Position numbers and translations under genes: made by a program. DNA of 64,000 nucleotides from Atriophallophorus winterbourni (taxonomy: Eukaryota; Platyhelminthes; Trematoda; Plagiorchiida; Microphallidae): NCBI GenBank assembly GCA_013407085.1, contig JACCGJ010016149.1, positions 1-64,000 of the forward strand, written 5' to 3'. The notes below the pieces were generated by a model, which ran no database searches, was not told the DNA's origin, and saw only the letters and a list, made by a program, of their open reading frames with translations. Shown here piece by piece: positions 23,690 through 34,990 of this stretch (position 1 is the first letter of the stretch; every line of letters starts with the position of its first letter).

Positions 23690-24480
23690 GGTGTCAGATT
23701 TCTTCATTGTTGTTTAATTTTGTAACTGACGCTATAATGAAGGCATGTAATGCAGACTTAATGACAGCTGGCATTCAGCTAGGCTGCGATAAGAAACTTA
23801 TTGACTTAGATTATACTGATGACGTAGTTTTTTTTATTCCTATACGAACACTCAAGAAACGTTACACGGACTTTGTAGTATCGTACCACCATTTAGTAAC
23901 CGTTTTGCACCTTCCAGGTTCAAAGTTCTGTTACAGGATATTGATCCAACCGAAGCTGCGCTAAGCTACAGCAAAGGGGAACTTGCGACTGTAGACTGCT
24001 TTACTAATTTGGGTAGTCGCATTAATAGTAAAGCGTGTTTATCTAAGATATCAGCTAGCATTTCCCGAACCACAGTAACGTTTAGTAACTCGGGTAATCT
24101 GCGGCGTCAAAGAAGCTTGCCTATAAAGCTCAATGGTAGAGTCTTTAGGACAACATTTTGCGCGGTTTAGCTGCATGGATATGAAACCTGGACACTCAGA
24201 AGAACGAATGAGACGTCTACAGGTTCTCCATAATCGGGCAACCCGATAGTATCTTCGCTCACATACAGTCACTGACTGTACGGCGCTTTGCTGGTGCTTT
24301 CATACCATACCATGTCCACACCATCGCAGGAGTTCCTTGACATCATCGTATTCGTAACGTAATTATCCATCATAGAATTTTTGGCAGCGATGTAGATATC
24401 GAAAAACAAATTAACCGACATCGATTTCGCCGAGTTAATCACGCATTGCGAATGGAAAATAATTTTTCCATTATACAGTT
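23690..24480 (+). pseudogene. RTE RT fragment, plus strand
   Basis: The open stretch 23707-23964 reads LFNFVTDAIMKACNA and then LIDLDYTDDVVFF, matching LFNF.IDDV.KA and DLDYADDLALL of RTE-1; the catalytic YADD is YTDD here. Downstream, broken frames give LGSRINS, LNGRVFRTTF and HGYETWTLRR, equivalent to YLGSCIT, GRVYQATV and YGCETWTLR. Everything before RT motif B is deleted between here and the 5' UTR at 22865-23640. Confidence 0.75.
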
Positions 24481-24670
24481 TGTTTGCAACCCCTAACTCC
24501 AAATGGGTTGGTTGTCATCATCATCATCATGAAGCATAAGTCTGGAGCCAGAAAGAGTGCTAAGCAATATGAAGCAGGAAAAGCAGATAAGCAAGCGCGT
24601 GGAAAAGGGAAATCAGGCAAGCGGAATACGCAAAAGCAAATGCACAAAAAACAGCTTGTTTTGTAGTTCA
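24481..24670 (+). mobile_element. Probable 3' region of the plus-strand RTE copy
   Basis: A (CAT)n run at 24517-24532 and a lysine-rich open stretch (24484-24666) of low complexity. It lies between the decayed plus-strand RTE and the tail of RTE-1. I do not support the open stretch as a gene. Confidence 0.4.
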
Positions 24671-24693
24671 CGCATTATTATTATTATTATTAT
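24671..24693 (-). repeat. (AAT)n tail of RTE-1
   Basis: About seven ATT repeats on the plus strand, read as (AAT)n at the 3' end of the minus-strand RTE-1. Short 3' tandem repeats are usual for RTE elements. Confidence 0.75.
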
Positions 24694-24865
24694 TTCACAC
24701 AAGTCTTTACAGACGGTGTGCCAACAAGTATACCATGAAGAAGGTACATGATGAGAGAAAAAAGAAAAAAATGAAAAGAAAAAAGGGTTATTTTTTTGTC
24801 TGTCTGTTTACAAATGCCGCTTTTGATCTTTTTTTGTCTTTTTTGGAATAAGGGAGGGGGGAGGG

Positions 24866-27800
24866 TCATTGATAAACGGGAACACAAGCACGGCAGGATT
24901 CTCGCCACTGGTTCCTTTCTTGTGCCATCACAATGAGTGTTGTCAGCCACATGTCTTCACGGTCCTTCGGACCCCACCCGGGTAAGCGCGATGTTCCCAC
25001 GATGGCTAGTGGGGCTGTTAGACGTTTGAGGGTCTTCCGCCAGGTATTCCTTTGTCCGCCACGGCGACGTTTCCAATCTGGTCCGGTGAGAGCAAAAAGA
25101 GATAGGCGAGGAAGGCGTCGCTCATCCATACGGAGAACGTGCCCCAGCCATCTCAGCTGGCACATGGATATATGATCGGAGAGTGGCACAGAGCGATCAC
25201 CGAGGACTGCCCTCCTGACGTCATCATTTTTGACTTTCTGTTGCCAGCTTAAAAGAGCTATACTCCGCAGGCAGCGATGATCAAACGTCGATAATCGTTG
25301 ACTATCAGCTTGTCGCAGCGTCCACGTCTCGCAGCCATACAGTAGAACTGCTCGTACGGTGGCCTGGTACACTCTGCCCTTCAAGCGTAGTCCAACATCG
25401 CGTCGGCGCCACAGATATCGTAGCCCAGCGAAAGCATGGCGTGCTCTTGCAATCCGTGCTGTGATTTCAGCTTCGATATCGCCCCCAGTTGTGATGCAGC
25501 TCCCTAGGTAGGTGAATCTGTCAGTCAATTCCAGTTTATGGTTTTCGATCGTCAAATCAAGTGTTGGGTCTGTCCAATCCTGTAGGAACACTTTGCATTT
25601 TGACGGAGAGAAGTGTAATCCATACAGCGACAACTGATCAACGAGTAGATCCAAAGCGCTTTGTATGGCGCAAGCATCCTCTCCGAGGAGAGCAAGGTCG
25701 TCAGCATAGTCCAGATCCATAACTCGTCGACCGGGGAGCAGGTCGATCCCACAATTCGGTAGCTGGGCTGTTGCTGCTTTCATGACATCGTCAATCTCAA
25801 AGTTAAATAGGAATGGGGAGATCGGACATCCTTGACGAACCCCGCTGGAAATGGTAAACTGCTTGGATAAATCACCATAGGCTTTGACTCTGCCGGTGGT
25901 GTGACAGTACAGCTTCTTGAGCAGGATTACGTACTTCGGTGGGACACCATGGCGAATGAGACAGTCCCAGAGGGCGGTTCTGTCAATGAAATCGAAGGCT
26001 GCTCTTATGTCAAGAAAGACGATGATTGTTGGGCGTGCGTATTGGTAACGTTGCTCCAAAATTTGGCGGAGCGTGAAGATTTGGTCCACACACCCGCGTC
26101 CTCCTCTAAAACCAGCCTGTTCTTCTCGATACTCTGCTTCTCGGTAGCTGTTAAGCCTGGTCAGGATGATTGATGCGAACAGTTTAGAGACCACCGGTAT
26201 GAGACTGATACCCCTGTGATTACCGCACACTTTCCTCGACCCTTTCTTGAATACTGGGACGATGGCTGACGGTCCCCACGCGCTGGGTATGGTTTCCTCG
26301 TTCCAGATCTTTCCGAAGAGCACTGACAGTTCACTGCACAAAACGTCGACACCTTCAACAAATATTTCGGCTGGTAGCTCGTCTAAACCAGGGGCTTTGC
26401 GTCGTTTAAGCTTCATTATGTGTGAGCGAATTTCGGCCTCTGTAGGTGGTTCCTGTGGGGCCGGCCACTGCGTGGTGGAGCTACTAGGCTGAGCAACAGA
26501 GAGTGGTCGCGGTTGATTGAATTGGCTAGCGAAATGTTCCCTCCAGCGGTCCATTCGCCTTTCTCTGTTGGTAATCAACGACCCATCTGCTTCCGTGATG
26601 AGTGCGCTCACGCTGGGCATTCGGGGTCCCGTGGAGCGTATAAGCTGGAACAATTTGCGGGTGTTGCCAACTGCTTGGGCTGCTTCCATCTCGCTTGCCC
26701 GCTCTTCCCACCATGATTCTCGGTCCGTTTTGAGGCTGGTTTTCAACTGGTGGCGAATTTGCCTGCGCTGTTCATCATACCTTTTCCCCGGAGGTAAGGA
26801 ACGCTGTTGGTCAATTAATTTGGCTGTAGCAGCAGATATCCAGTTGGAATCTGTTCGCTTTGATGTTCCACAGCTTTCCAGGCCAGCATGATACATTGCG
26901 CGTTGGATTTGAGCCCAATGCTCCTCAATATTATCAGGATGGGGTCCAAGTGCATTAGATAGGGCCGTTAGATAGTTCTCTGCCACTGCTCTATCTGATA
27001 GTTTAAGCGTACCCAGCCTCGTGATATTTTTCTTACGCGATCCGCTGAAACGCATAGTTAGGTTTGCACAGACTAACGCGTGGTCTGATGATAGGCAGGT
27101 CGACCAATATGATCTGCAGTCTTGCACACTGGAACGCCATCGATAACTGATCGCAATGTGATCAATTTGTGTCCAGAGTCATGTCGAGGGGGATCTCCAT
27201 GTTGCTGACCGTTGTTTGGAATGTCTGAAGTTGACGCTGCTGAGAAATAGGCGGTGCTCAGCGCATAGACTCAACAGGCTTTCACCGTTGTCTGATCGGA
27301 CGCAATCGAGACCATATGGACCACCGAGGTGTCGTTCACTTTGTGAGAGGCGGCCAACTCGGGCATTAAGATCGCCAGCCAGGATGACAATATCCGACTT
27401 TCGTGCTTTACGCAGTAATTCGTCTAGCCCTCGGTAGAATTCGTCTTTCGCTAAATCAGCACTGCAGTCAGTGGGGGCGTAGGCTGCGATGACGAAAAGT
27501 GCACGGGTGGTCTGCCTGTGTTGACTGATTTTGCATGAGCCACCAAGTCGGACGGCGCACAGACGGCTATTGACAGGTAACCAGTCAATCAAGGCTGCCT
27601 CGGCGCGTGGGCTCAGGGCAATACCAACTCCTGCAAGTCCCGCTGTCTGGGCCTCTTCATCACCAGATACACGCAAACGGAACTTGACTCCGGTATTATT
27701 CGGTGAGCATAGGTTTATCACATGACTAGAGTCGTGTAAGCGCGTTTCTGATAGGCAGCAGATGTCTACTCTCATCGTTTCTAGTGTACGAGCTAAACCA

Positions 27801-28060
27801 GCATGTTGTCCTGTTTGCCTCAAGGTCCTGACGTTGAATGCAGCTAGCTTGAAGGGCATACGGGGTTTCAGGAAGTGAGCACTCTGGATTGGCTGTTCTG
27901 TGTTTGGCGAGCTGGAAAGGGCATCTTGACGAGATTCATTGCTTGTGTGTAATGAGGGTCGTGGGATATAAGGATCGGCATGTGATGTAATGTAGCGAAC
28001 GTGATTTTGACAGCGAGTTGTGGATGAAGTGGATTCCATGGTTTTTGTTGTAGGCGACAT
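24866..28060 (-). pseudogene. RTE-1 ORF2: AP endonuclease plus reverse transcriptase (one stop)
   Basis: Read from ATG at 28060 as one frame of ~1064 codons with a single TGA at 27179-27181. The N-terminal third is an AP-like endonuclease: FNVRTLR, SETRLH (metal-binding Glu), YAPTDC, AGDLNARVG, then, after the stop, WTQIDHI and SSDHALV (catalytic Asp-His). The RT has KAPGLDELP, NHRGISL, FLDIRAAFD (motif A), SGVRQGCPISPFL (motif B) and DLDYADD (motif C, near 25710). The C-terminal part carries YLGSCIT, YGCETWTLR and LRWLGHVLR, as in RTE elements. The stop falls where relatives have a sense codon just before WTQIDHI. Everything else looks intact, so this is a young copy. It would nick target DNA and prime cDNA synthesis on its own RNA in the nucleus. 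Confidence 0.9.
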
Positions 28061-28460
28061 ACTACCCGGTTGCCAAGGCCGAAGTAGGGGGTTAGCTTAG
28101 GGGACCCCACCCGGAGCCTTTGACTCAAAAGTCTTCCCGCAAGGCAGCAGGGATTTTTCCTCAGGGTTCACTCCCGAAGCCTTTCCCGCAGTCGGGTATG
28201 CCGCAAGGCAGCGGAGGTTTGGAATCAGGGTTTTCCTTCCCTTAGATGGACTGCCCTCCCAGGCTAACGAGCTCCATCTGCCCGGAGCAAACTGGTTTTG
28301 AGGCGCCAGTCACCCGCCTTCGCCCTTTCTCCTGTCAGTAGAAGCAGTTCCGCCGCGTGCAGGCCAGGAGCTCGGCTTTGGTTGTCAGAGGCTGTTTGAG
28401 ACGCACGCCTTATGGGAGCATTTTATAGACAGTGAGAGCTCATCCCCACTGCCACCCCCG
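28061..28460 (-). promoter_or_regulatory. RTE-1 5' UTR / presumed internal promoter
   Basis: GC-rich stretch that directly precedes the ORF2 ATG and recurs upstream of two other RTE remnants. Non-LTR elements transcribe from such regions, so an internal promoter is expected, but I see no defined promoter motif. The segment next to the ATG (cccggttgccaaggccgaag on the plus strand) is also found at the RTE-2 start and at 46545. Confidence 0.6.
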
Positions 28461-29966
28461 GCTGTGACAACCTTTGGATGCATGCGATTTTTGTTTTTTT
28501 TAATGTAAAATAATACCGAATAAAAAATTATGACACACATAATAAAATACACTGGCGCCACTGACTTCGGTTTGTAGCCATATCGCGTAAGGTTTCCAAC
28601 CAACTAGTAGGTGGAGCTTTTGGACCCCACCCAGGCAAACGAATACGCCTAACTGAGCCTAACGCTACGGTGAGTTTCTTCATCCCAACGCGCCACGTCA
28701 TGGACTGGCCACCCGATCTTTTCTCCCAGCTTCTGTTAGGCTCTGCGAATAAGGCGCGGTACGGTAAACGGTGAGTAGGCATTCTTAAAACATGTCCCAA
28801 CCATCGCAAGCGAGCAAGCATCAGCATTTCTCTCAGTCCGTGGCCACCTGGTCCTAACACCCGCTTGCAGACATCTATATTTGTAACACGATGCTGCCAC
28901 CGAATGCGAGCAATTCTACGCAGGCAACGGGTATCAAAAACAGAAAGCCGACGGACATCTTCCGCTCGGATAGACCAGGTTTCGCAGCCATAAAGGAGTG
29001 TAGCACGCACCACTGCGTTGTACACTTGGCCTTTAGTATGGAGTGAAACATCGCGTCGACGCCACAGGTGGCGAAGGTTAGCAAACGCTGCACCCGCTTT
29101 GCGAACACAATGTGAGATCTCGTCCTCGACACAACTTCCAGCGGAGATACAACTGCCAAGATAAACAAAGCTGTCGACCAATTCAAGATTGACATCGCAC
29201 ATAGTTAAGTTTGGAAGAGAGCCGCTCCAATCCTGGGTAAGTGTTTTACACTTGTTAGGCGCAAAGCACATGTCATACCTTGAAGCTTCAAGTGCCAGGC
29301 GGTTCAGGGCTTATTGCATTATATGAGGGTCATCTCCCAGAAGTGCGATGTCATCGGCATACTCTAGATCGGTCGCTCGCTCACCCGGCAGAAGTTCAAC
29401 ACCTGTGCCCACCAGGCCAGCTAAAGCTTTTCTCAGGACATCGTCGATCGCGAAGTTAAAAAGGAACGGCGAGATAGGGCAGCCCTGCCGCACCCCGCTG
29501 GAGATATTGAACGAGGACGACAATTGTCCATACGTTCGAACCCTGCCCGAAGTTTGGCAATATAATGCTTTCAAGATCCAAAAATACTTCCCGGGCACTC
29601 CATGTCTCAGTAGACAGTTCCAAAGACTTTCACGATCGATTGAATCGAATGCCGCTCGAATGTCAAGGAATACCACGATAAATGGTTTACGAAAAGTGTG
29701 GCGTTGCTCCAGTAACTGACGGAGTGTGAAAATTTGATCTATGCACCCTAGGCCGGCACGAAACCCAGTTTGCTCATCACGGATTTGCTCTTCCCGTTTG
29801 GTACTTAATCGGTGAAGCAGAATGGACGCCAGTATTTTAGGAGCTACTGAAATGAGACTGATACCCCGATGATTTCCACAGGAATCGCGCGTCCCTTTTT
29901 GAAAATCGGAGCAATTACTGATTCTCTCCAAGGGATCGGAACGCGGTCATTAGCCCATATGTTGGC

Positions 29967-30026
29967 GAACAGCGCTTGAAGTTCGCAAACTAAAGCGAAC
30001 AGCGCTTGAAGTTCGCAAACTAAAGC
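29967..30026 (-). repeat. Exact 2 x 30 bp tandem duplication in RTE-2 RT
   Basis: The 30-bp unit at 29967-29996 is repeated without change at 29997-30026. It adds ten residues in frame (ALVCELQALF twice) in the region before the RT core. RTE-1 has one copy at the corresponding place. Confidence 0.9.
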
Positions 30027-30502
30027 GAAACCGCCATCTTTGAACAATGACGGAAGCAAAGCATCAGCACCTGATGCCCGATGGCGCTTAAGGTTCCGGA
30101 CTACCCTGTAAATCTCTGATTGAGTCGGAGCCTCAAGAGAAATCGACCATGGGGTACAGTGTTCCGTATTCTCGAAATCAGTGGGTGCAGAAGGCCAATT
30201 AAACTGTGCTTCAAAATGTTCTGCCCATCGCTCCATGCGTCTGTGCATGTTAAAAACTGGAAAACCATCTGCCTCACGTATCAACTCACTGATGCCTGGT
30301 CGCCCGCTTCCAGTTGTTCTGATGAGTTGGAACAATTTTCCGAAATTGCCTGCAGCTGTCGCAGATTCTATTTCCGTAGCCTTAGAACTCCACCAACTTT
30401 CCCCGTCGGTTCTCAAACTGGCAACCAGTTTACGTTTAATAAGCCTTCGTGACGCATCATATATGCTATCAGCAGAAAGCAACCGACGTTGGTCCATTAA
30501 TT

Positions 30503-31040
30503 ACTTACTTTACTTTTGTGCGGCTGGCTCCACGGGTGGATTAGCCGGCTTCATTGATGTCTCGGATCGCACCAGCCCACGCACGTCGATCGGAGGCGAG
30601 ATCGTTGCAGATCGTGATCCAGTCTCGTTCCCACCTGCGAACTCCGTAGACGGTACGCAGACCCAGGGTGTCTACATCCTCTTTCACAGTTGACAGCCAG
30701 GTTTTCACTTGACCACCTTGCCGCCGACGCCAGGTGCGAACGGGTTTGGGGTCGAGGACGAGTTTTGGAAGTGCTGTGTCTGTCTTTCGGAGGACGTGGC
30801 CAAACCATTGCAGCCTTCGCCGTTGTATGTGAGCGGAAAGTGGAGATAGTCCGCTGCAACGCTCTCGTACGGCTGCGTTAGATACTCGGTCAGTATATCG
30901 GATGCCCAAGATTACCCTAAGGCACCAATGGTCGAACACTTCTAATGTGCGTACATCCTGTGACCTTAAAGGCCATGTCTCGCATCCATAAAGCAGTACA
31001 GGGCGGATCGCTGCTTGATAAACACGCGTCTTAGTTTTTA
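30503..31040 (-). mobile_element. 5'-truncated RTE-4 insertion inside RTE-2, with 12-bp TSD
   Basis: GGTCCATTAATT occurs at 30491-30502 and at 31041-31052, directly flanking 538 bp. The insert's minus strand is an uninterrupted C-terminal ORF2 part: TRVYQAAIRPVLLYGCETW, DRVSNAA, LQWFGHVLRK, WITICNDLASDR, ending EAG and a stop just before an (TTAC)-like 3' tail. The RTE-2 frame reads through if the insert and one TSD copy are ignored. The same family is seen with more 5' sequence at 48718-49365. Confidence 0.93.
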
Positions 31041-32745
31041 GGTCCATTAATTGGAGAGAATTCGCAGAAACCCAGTGCTGAGCTACACGGGAAGTCAACC
31101 CACAACTATCCAACGCGGCTGTTTCCAAGGAGGTTTGAATCCCACTCCATTGGTCATCGATACTATTTTGGGGAACTGTAGACAGATGCAGACTCAAATT
31201 GGCCTGAAACCCTCGGAGAACCGGGAGATCGTTAAGCCTAGCAACATTTCCTAACATTTCTACGTTTCCCACCAAAACGCATCGAGAGCTTAGCACAGAC
31301 TAACGCATGATCGGACTCTAGACAGGTGCCCCAGTAAGAGCGGCAATCTTGCACACTCCCTCGCCAGGAGTAGCTGATAGCAATATGGTCAATTTGCGTG
31401 AACAAGGCCGCCGATGGAGATCTCCAGGTGGAGCAGTGACGCTTCGAATGGCGGAAGTTAGTACTGGCGAGGTACAGTCTGTGCTCTGAGCACAAGCTAA
31501 GCAATCTTTCGCCGTTGTCATTACGATGACAATCGAGACCAAACCGTCCACCCACGAAATGCTCGTTTAAAGATAGACGGCCTACACATGCATTCATGTC
31601 TCCAGCTAGGACAACGATGTCACTCCTCGATGCAAGTCTAATGAGTACTTGTAATCTTCCATAAAACTCATCCTTGTCAAGTTCAGAGCTACAATTAGTC
31701 GGTGCATAGGCAGCAACCACAAACAGGTCGCGGGATTGGTTGCGAAATCGGCCTTTTTGCACGAACCCTGTAGTCTTACTGCACAAAGGCGACTGTCGAC
31801 TGGGATCCAGTCTAACAGTGCGACCTCAGCTCGCTCATTCAAGACGATTCCGACACCAGCTTGACCAGATACCATGGCATCGTCATCAGTGGACAAACGT
31901 AGATAGTGTGACTTACGTAAGTTCGAAGGGTTAGACAATCGTATAACTGAGCTAGAGTTATGCATGCGTGTTTCCGACAAACAGCACACATCGACTTCGA
32001 GGCTATCAAGCGTGCGAGCCAAAGCTGTCTGCTGTCCGATGCTAGCTAAAGTCCGTAGATTAAGCGCCGCTAATTTGAATGGTACGCGTGGGCGGAAGAA
32101 CGCTCTGGAGGCATTCGAAGCAGGCAAAATATTCGAAGTGGCTGAATTCGGAAACCCGCGATGAACAAGCTGCAGTTCTGTCAGGGCTAACCAAAGAACC
32201 ACAAAACGAAAAACAGTTATTAAAAAAGTTTGCATGCAGTGAGATCATGTAAAGCATTTTGAGCAGAGAGCAAAGAGCCTGAGAGCAGAGAGCGTGAGAG
32301 CACGGGATCTGTCATTTTTACCTTGATTTTCATAATTGCTTGTGGGCGTGATACTACCCGGTTGCCCAGGCCGAAGTAGGGGGTAGGTTAGGGGGCCCCA
32401 CCCGGAGCCTTTGGCTAAAAAGCTTGAACCACGAGGCAGTGGCTTGAGACTGAGTTTGTCTGACCTCTATCCATCGACCTTCCTGGAATGAGTAGCTCTG
32501 CTGGCACCACCCAGTATAGCTCAATGGGTCATGAAGGTACACAAACCACGTTAAGGTCCAGTCTCAGCGCGACGGGTTGGTTGTAGAGTGGCCAGACTCT
32601 GACTTGGATCAAGATAAAAACCTCACGAGCTAAACTAGCTACAGTTGATGCGACCCGTCGCCCAGGTTTAGGGCCAAGTGAACAGAATTCACAGTGGCTT
32701 TTGTTCATAGTGATAAGGCTCGAAATCGTGTTCACTGGGGGGGTC

Positions 32746-33065
32746 TTGATGTAGACTTCTTCTTGGATTATTTGACTAATTCAGTATGCTGTCAATTAAG
32801 GTGACAATGAAAGCTTGTTATGCTGCGTAGCAGTGAGAGCCGCAAAGAATCTGTCATGCATATGCCGCTCTACTCATTCACAGTGACATCCTAACGTGGC
32901 TGTGCCAAATCTACAGGTTGGGTAGCTTTCTAGGTCTCATTCTTCCTCAATTTTTTTGGATTTTAACGTTTCATGGATGGATAGCAATTAAACACATGGT
33001 ACTTGTAACCGATGCAATGATGTCCATGAGGATGATGATGATGTAACATTACACAGCAAAAACAA
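32746..33065 (+). mobile_element. RTE 3'-end relic, plus strand
   Basis: The part agtgagagccgcaaagaatctgt recalls 20725-20750, and gattttaacgtttcatggatgg with gatgatgatgatg at the end recalls the 3' end at 20880-20960 and 21730-21800. Decayed. Confidence 0.5.
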
Positions 33066-33069
33066 TAAT

Positions 33070-33240
33070 AGGGCATCGGTAACCCTAGTGTATGCATTTG
33101 TAAAAAACAGAAGCCTGGAACCAGAAATGAGTCGCACAACCATAGATTACATGTGGGCTCAAATACCACCACGTTACCCAGCCTTAGAACGATATAAGAA
33201 ATAAAGAGTGGTAGTAAAACTCTGATGTATCCCGGCATAC
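33070..33240 (+). repeat. R200 repeat, degenerate copy
   Basis: Contains agtcgcacaaccatagattacatgtgggct and acgatataagaaataaagag-like text that matches, with many changes, the core of R200 (gccgcacagtcagagactgc; gacagatatgagaaag). Confidence 0.45.
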
Positions 33241-34409
33241 AGCCTATTTGCAGTAGAAAATCAATCTAGCTGCACATTTGTTCATATTCTCCGTAGTTTC
33301 AAATGACTGGCGTATAATCAGCAATATAGATCGCTAATGTAGTCCGTGAAGAAGTTCGGATAAGGTGTTGAATCTGGAATTGAGTGCACAAAATGCGATT
33401 GATGTCTGAAACTTTCCAATCGGAGAAGAACATTAGTAATGTGTGTGTACGTAAGTAAAATCACAAGCCTAATGTCGCAAAAGTGCTGCGCAGTCAAAGA
33501 CCGCACATAAGCTAAGATACTGTCAGGTCGCCTTTACCCAGGCAGATATACGGAAAACATTAGTAACGAGTACCGGAGTGATGAGAACAATAAGAATTTT
33601 ACTCATGACGATTTCTTCCCACCGGAAAGAGACATTTTCAGTCGTCAACTGGTTGCAGCATACGAAGCTATCAAACATATTAGGCACTTAACCGAAAGCA
33701 GTAATTCACCATTTTTATGAAGCGGGCTTTTATCGTACGCAACGCATATGTTCACAGCTGGTACAGTCGGGGGTTGTAGTGAGAATGAGACACTACTTTC
33801 GACATTTCGTTTCTTATTCATCATCATCATCAGGACAGCATTACCGAATGCTTAATTGCCATAGAGTGTATGGCTCGACACATTGACAACGATGGCAATG
33901 AACCGACTTCAATGGAAAGAGTGCATCATCTCTATTACTCCCTGACATTTTCCTGTTGTTCAAAAACTTTATTAAAAAAATTAAAAAAATGATGTGTAAA
34001 TGGACAAAAGTACCCACTGTTCCCCTCTCACTGTTTCAACCCGATTTGTACCCCTAGTCGCTTTGTACATTTCATTGTTTCTGTTGAAAGGCACCATATC
34101 TGTATTAGATTGTGTAAAGATATATAATTGCCATAGAACCGTGAAAAAATAAAATCCTAAAAATAGGAATATGCGGGACATGCAAAAATTTCAGAGTAAC
34201 CACAAACAAACTGGGATGCTCCGAAAAATGTATTTAATCAAGTTTCGAAAGCGAGTTGAGCGATATCAGCACAAGAGATTGCTTGCGGCGTTCACAGCCG
34301 TGCATCATAATAGCTTTTCACTTGGCAACACGCAAGATTAAGCAAACACTACAAGATGCTTAATACAAAACCGCTACGGAAGACGGTTTTGAGACATATC
34401 CGGAGGCCT
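33241..34409. other. Mosaic without clear genes
   Basis: Holds a degenerate R200 piece (33465-33560; gctaagatactgtcaggtcg), a reverse-oriented RTE 3' end with (CAT)n (33815-33880), and at 34015-34130 a CR1-like 3' end shared with 46430-46515 in inverse orientation. The rest is unrecognised and AT-rich. Confidence 0.5.
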
Positions 34410-34990
34410 AACTAGCAACTGCGATATCAGATCGTAGGGACCCCAGCCCAGAAGACAGATGGTGCAGACTTCAGAAAGGTTACTAGTTAAGTTCAGGTAT
34501 CCGAAAGATGTGGCCTAACCAGCGTAGCCTGTGTAGGTTGATCTCTTTCTCTATATCAACATTATAGTATATGGATGAAAGAACAAGCCTGATCCAGGCA
34601 AATTGCCGCACAGTCAGAGACTGCACGTGGGCTAAGATACTGTCAGGTTGCCCAGGCCTAGACAGATATAAGGAGGAAAAAGAACAGGAAACGGTAGTGA
34701 GACTCCAGCCTGTTTCAGCACGCAGCTCACTACATGTGGCCAATCAATTTAGCACGGTGTTAGCCGCACAGCACGATGTACTGCACGATTGCACATCTGT
34801 GCACCATATATGTGCACCACTATATCAACATTACTAAAAAAGAGCTTATTACGGAGAGAATCGCTGCGTATGCGAGGGTAACAGCTAACCCACATAATGA
34901 CATGGACGCGATAGTTGGAGGCGTCGGATATACTCATTGCGTAGAGTCCAAGTTTCGCAACCATGCATTAATATGACGCGAACTGTCGCT
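34410..34990 (-). pseudogene. RTE ORF2 C-terminal relic, split by an R200 copy
   Basis: The minus strand gives ETWTLRN-like text at about 34930-34960 and LHRLRWLGHIFRIPE at 34485-34530, the CETWTLR and LRWLGHVLRMP blocks of RTE ORF2. Between them sits R200 (34565-34819) with a 14-bp target-site duplication. Decayed, with shifts. Confidence 0.65.
34565..34819. mobile_element. R200 insertion with 14-bp TSD
   Basis: CTATATCAACATTA is present at 34551-34564 and 34820-34833, flanking 255 bp. The core (gatccaggca ... gcacatctgtgcac) is shared with copies at 36245-36500, 37558-37797 and 48500-48712. It is non-coding in all frames when copies are compared. The long TSD and constant size suggest a SINE-like or short non-autonomous retroposon. 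I found no convincing tRNA-type A and B boxes and no poly-A tail. Confidence 0.7.

Larger units (their letters stand above)
24672..28460 (-). mobile_element. RTE-clade non-LTR retrotransposon RTE-1, near full length
   Basis: About 3.8 kb, a normal RTE length. It runs from a GC-rich ~400-bp 5' UTR (28061-28460, also found in plus orientation at 22865 and 49366) through a single long ORF2 to a ~170-bp 3' UTR and an (AAT)n tail. The 5' boundary is set by homology of the block tgagctctcactgt to 49385. It abuts the 3' end of RTE-2, so the two elements are arranged tail to head on the same strand. Confidence 0.85.
28528..32330 (-). pseudogene. RTE-2 ORF2: endonuclease plus RT, multiply broken
   Basis: Endonuclease: LAALNLRTL, LSETRMH, YAPTNC, AGDMNACVG, FTQIDHI and ESDHALV, spread over two frames with shifts near 31750 and 31250. 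After the nested insertion, the linker resumes at 30490, the fingers end near 29890 with a further frameshift, and the palm has FLDIRAAFD, SGVRQGCPISPF and DLEYADD. A TAA at about 29300 interrupts just after the catalytic region, then the frame continues through YLGSCIS, YGCETWS and LRWLGHVLR to 28528. The site matching the RTE-1 ATG reads ATC. At least four lesions, so inactive. Confidence 0.85.
28461..32745 (-). mobile_element. RTE-clade retrotransposon RTE-2, decayed and split
   Basis: Same order as RTE-1: 5' region (about 32340-32745), endonuclease, RT, then an AT-rich 3' UTR (28461-28527) with AATAAA-like text. Protein text differs clearly from RTE-1, so it is a separate family or subfamily. 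It is interrupted at 30503-31040 by another RTE copy with a perfect 12-bp target-site duplication. The 5' limit is approximate. Confidence 0.8.

Noticed and set aside
24484..24666. Lysine-rich small basic protein
   Set aside because: Low-complexity 3' region next to RTE tails, no conservation evidence and no start context to support it.
26517..26891. 124-codon plus frame
   Set aside because: Antisense shadow of RTE-1 ORF2.
33645..33850. CRISPR-like or regulatory CAT repeat
   Set aside because: Simple (CAT)n of an RTE 3' tail; eukaryotic context.
34565..34819. R200 as a TIR DNA transposon (tatatgg ... ccatata)
   Set aside because: The inverted match is short, not at the exact ends, and not shared by other copies; a 14-bp TSD fits retroposition better.
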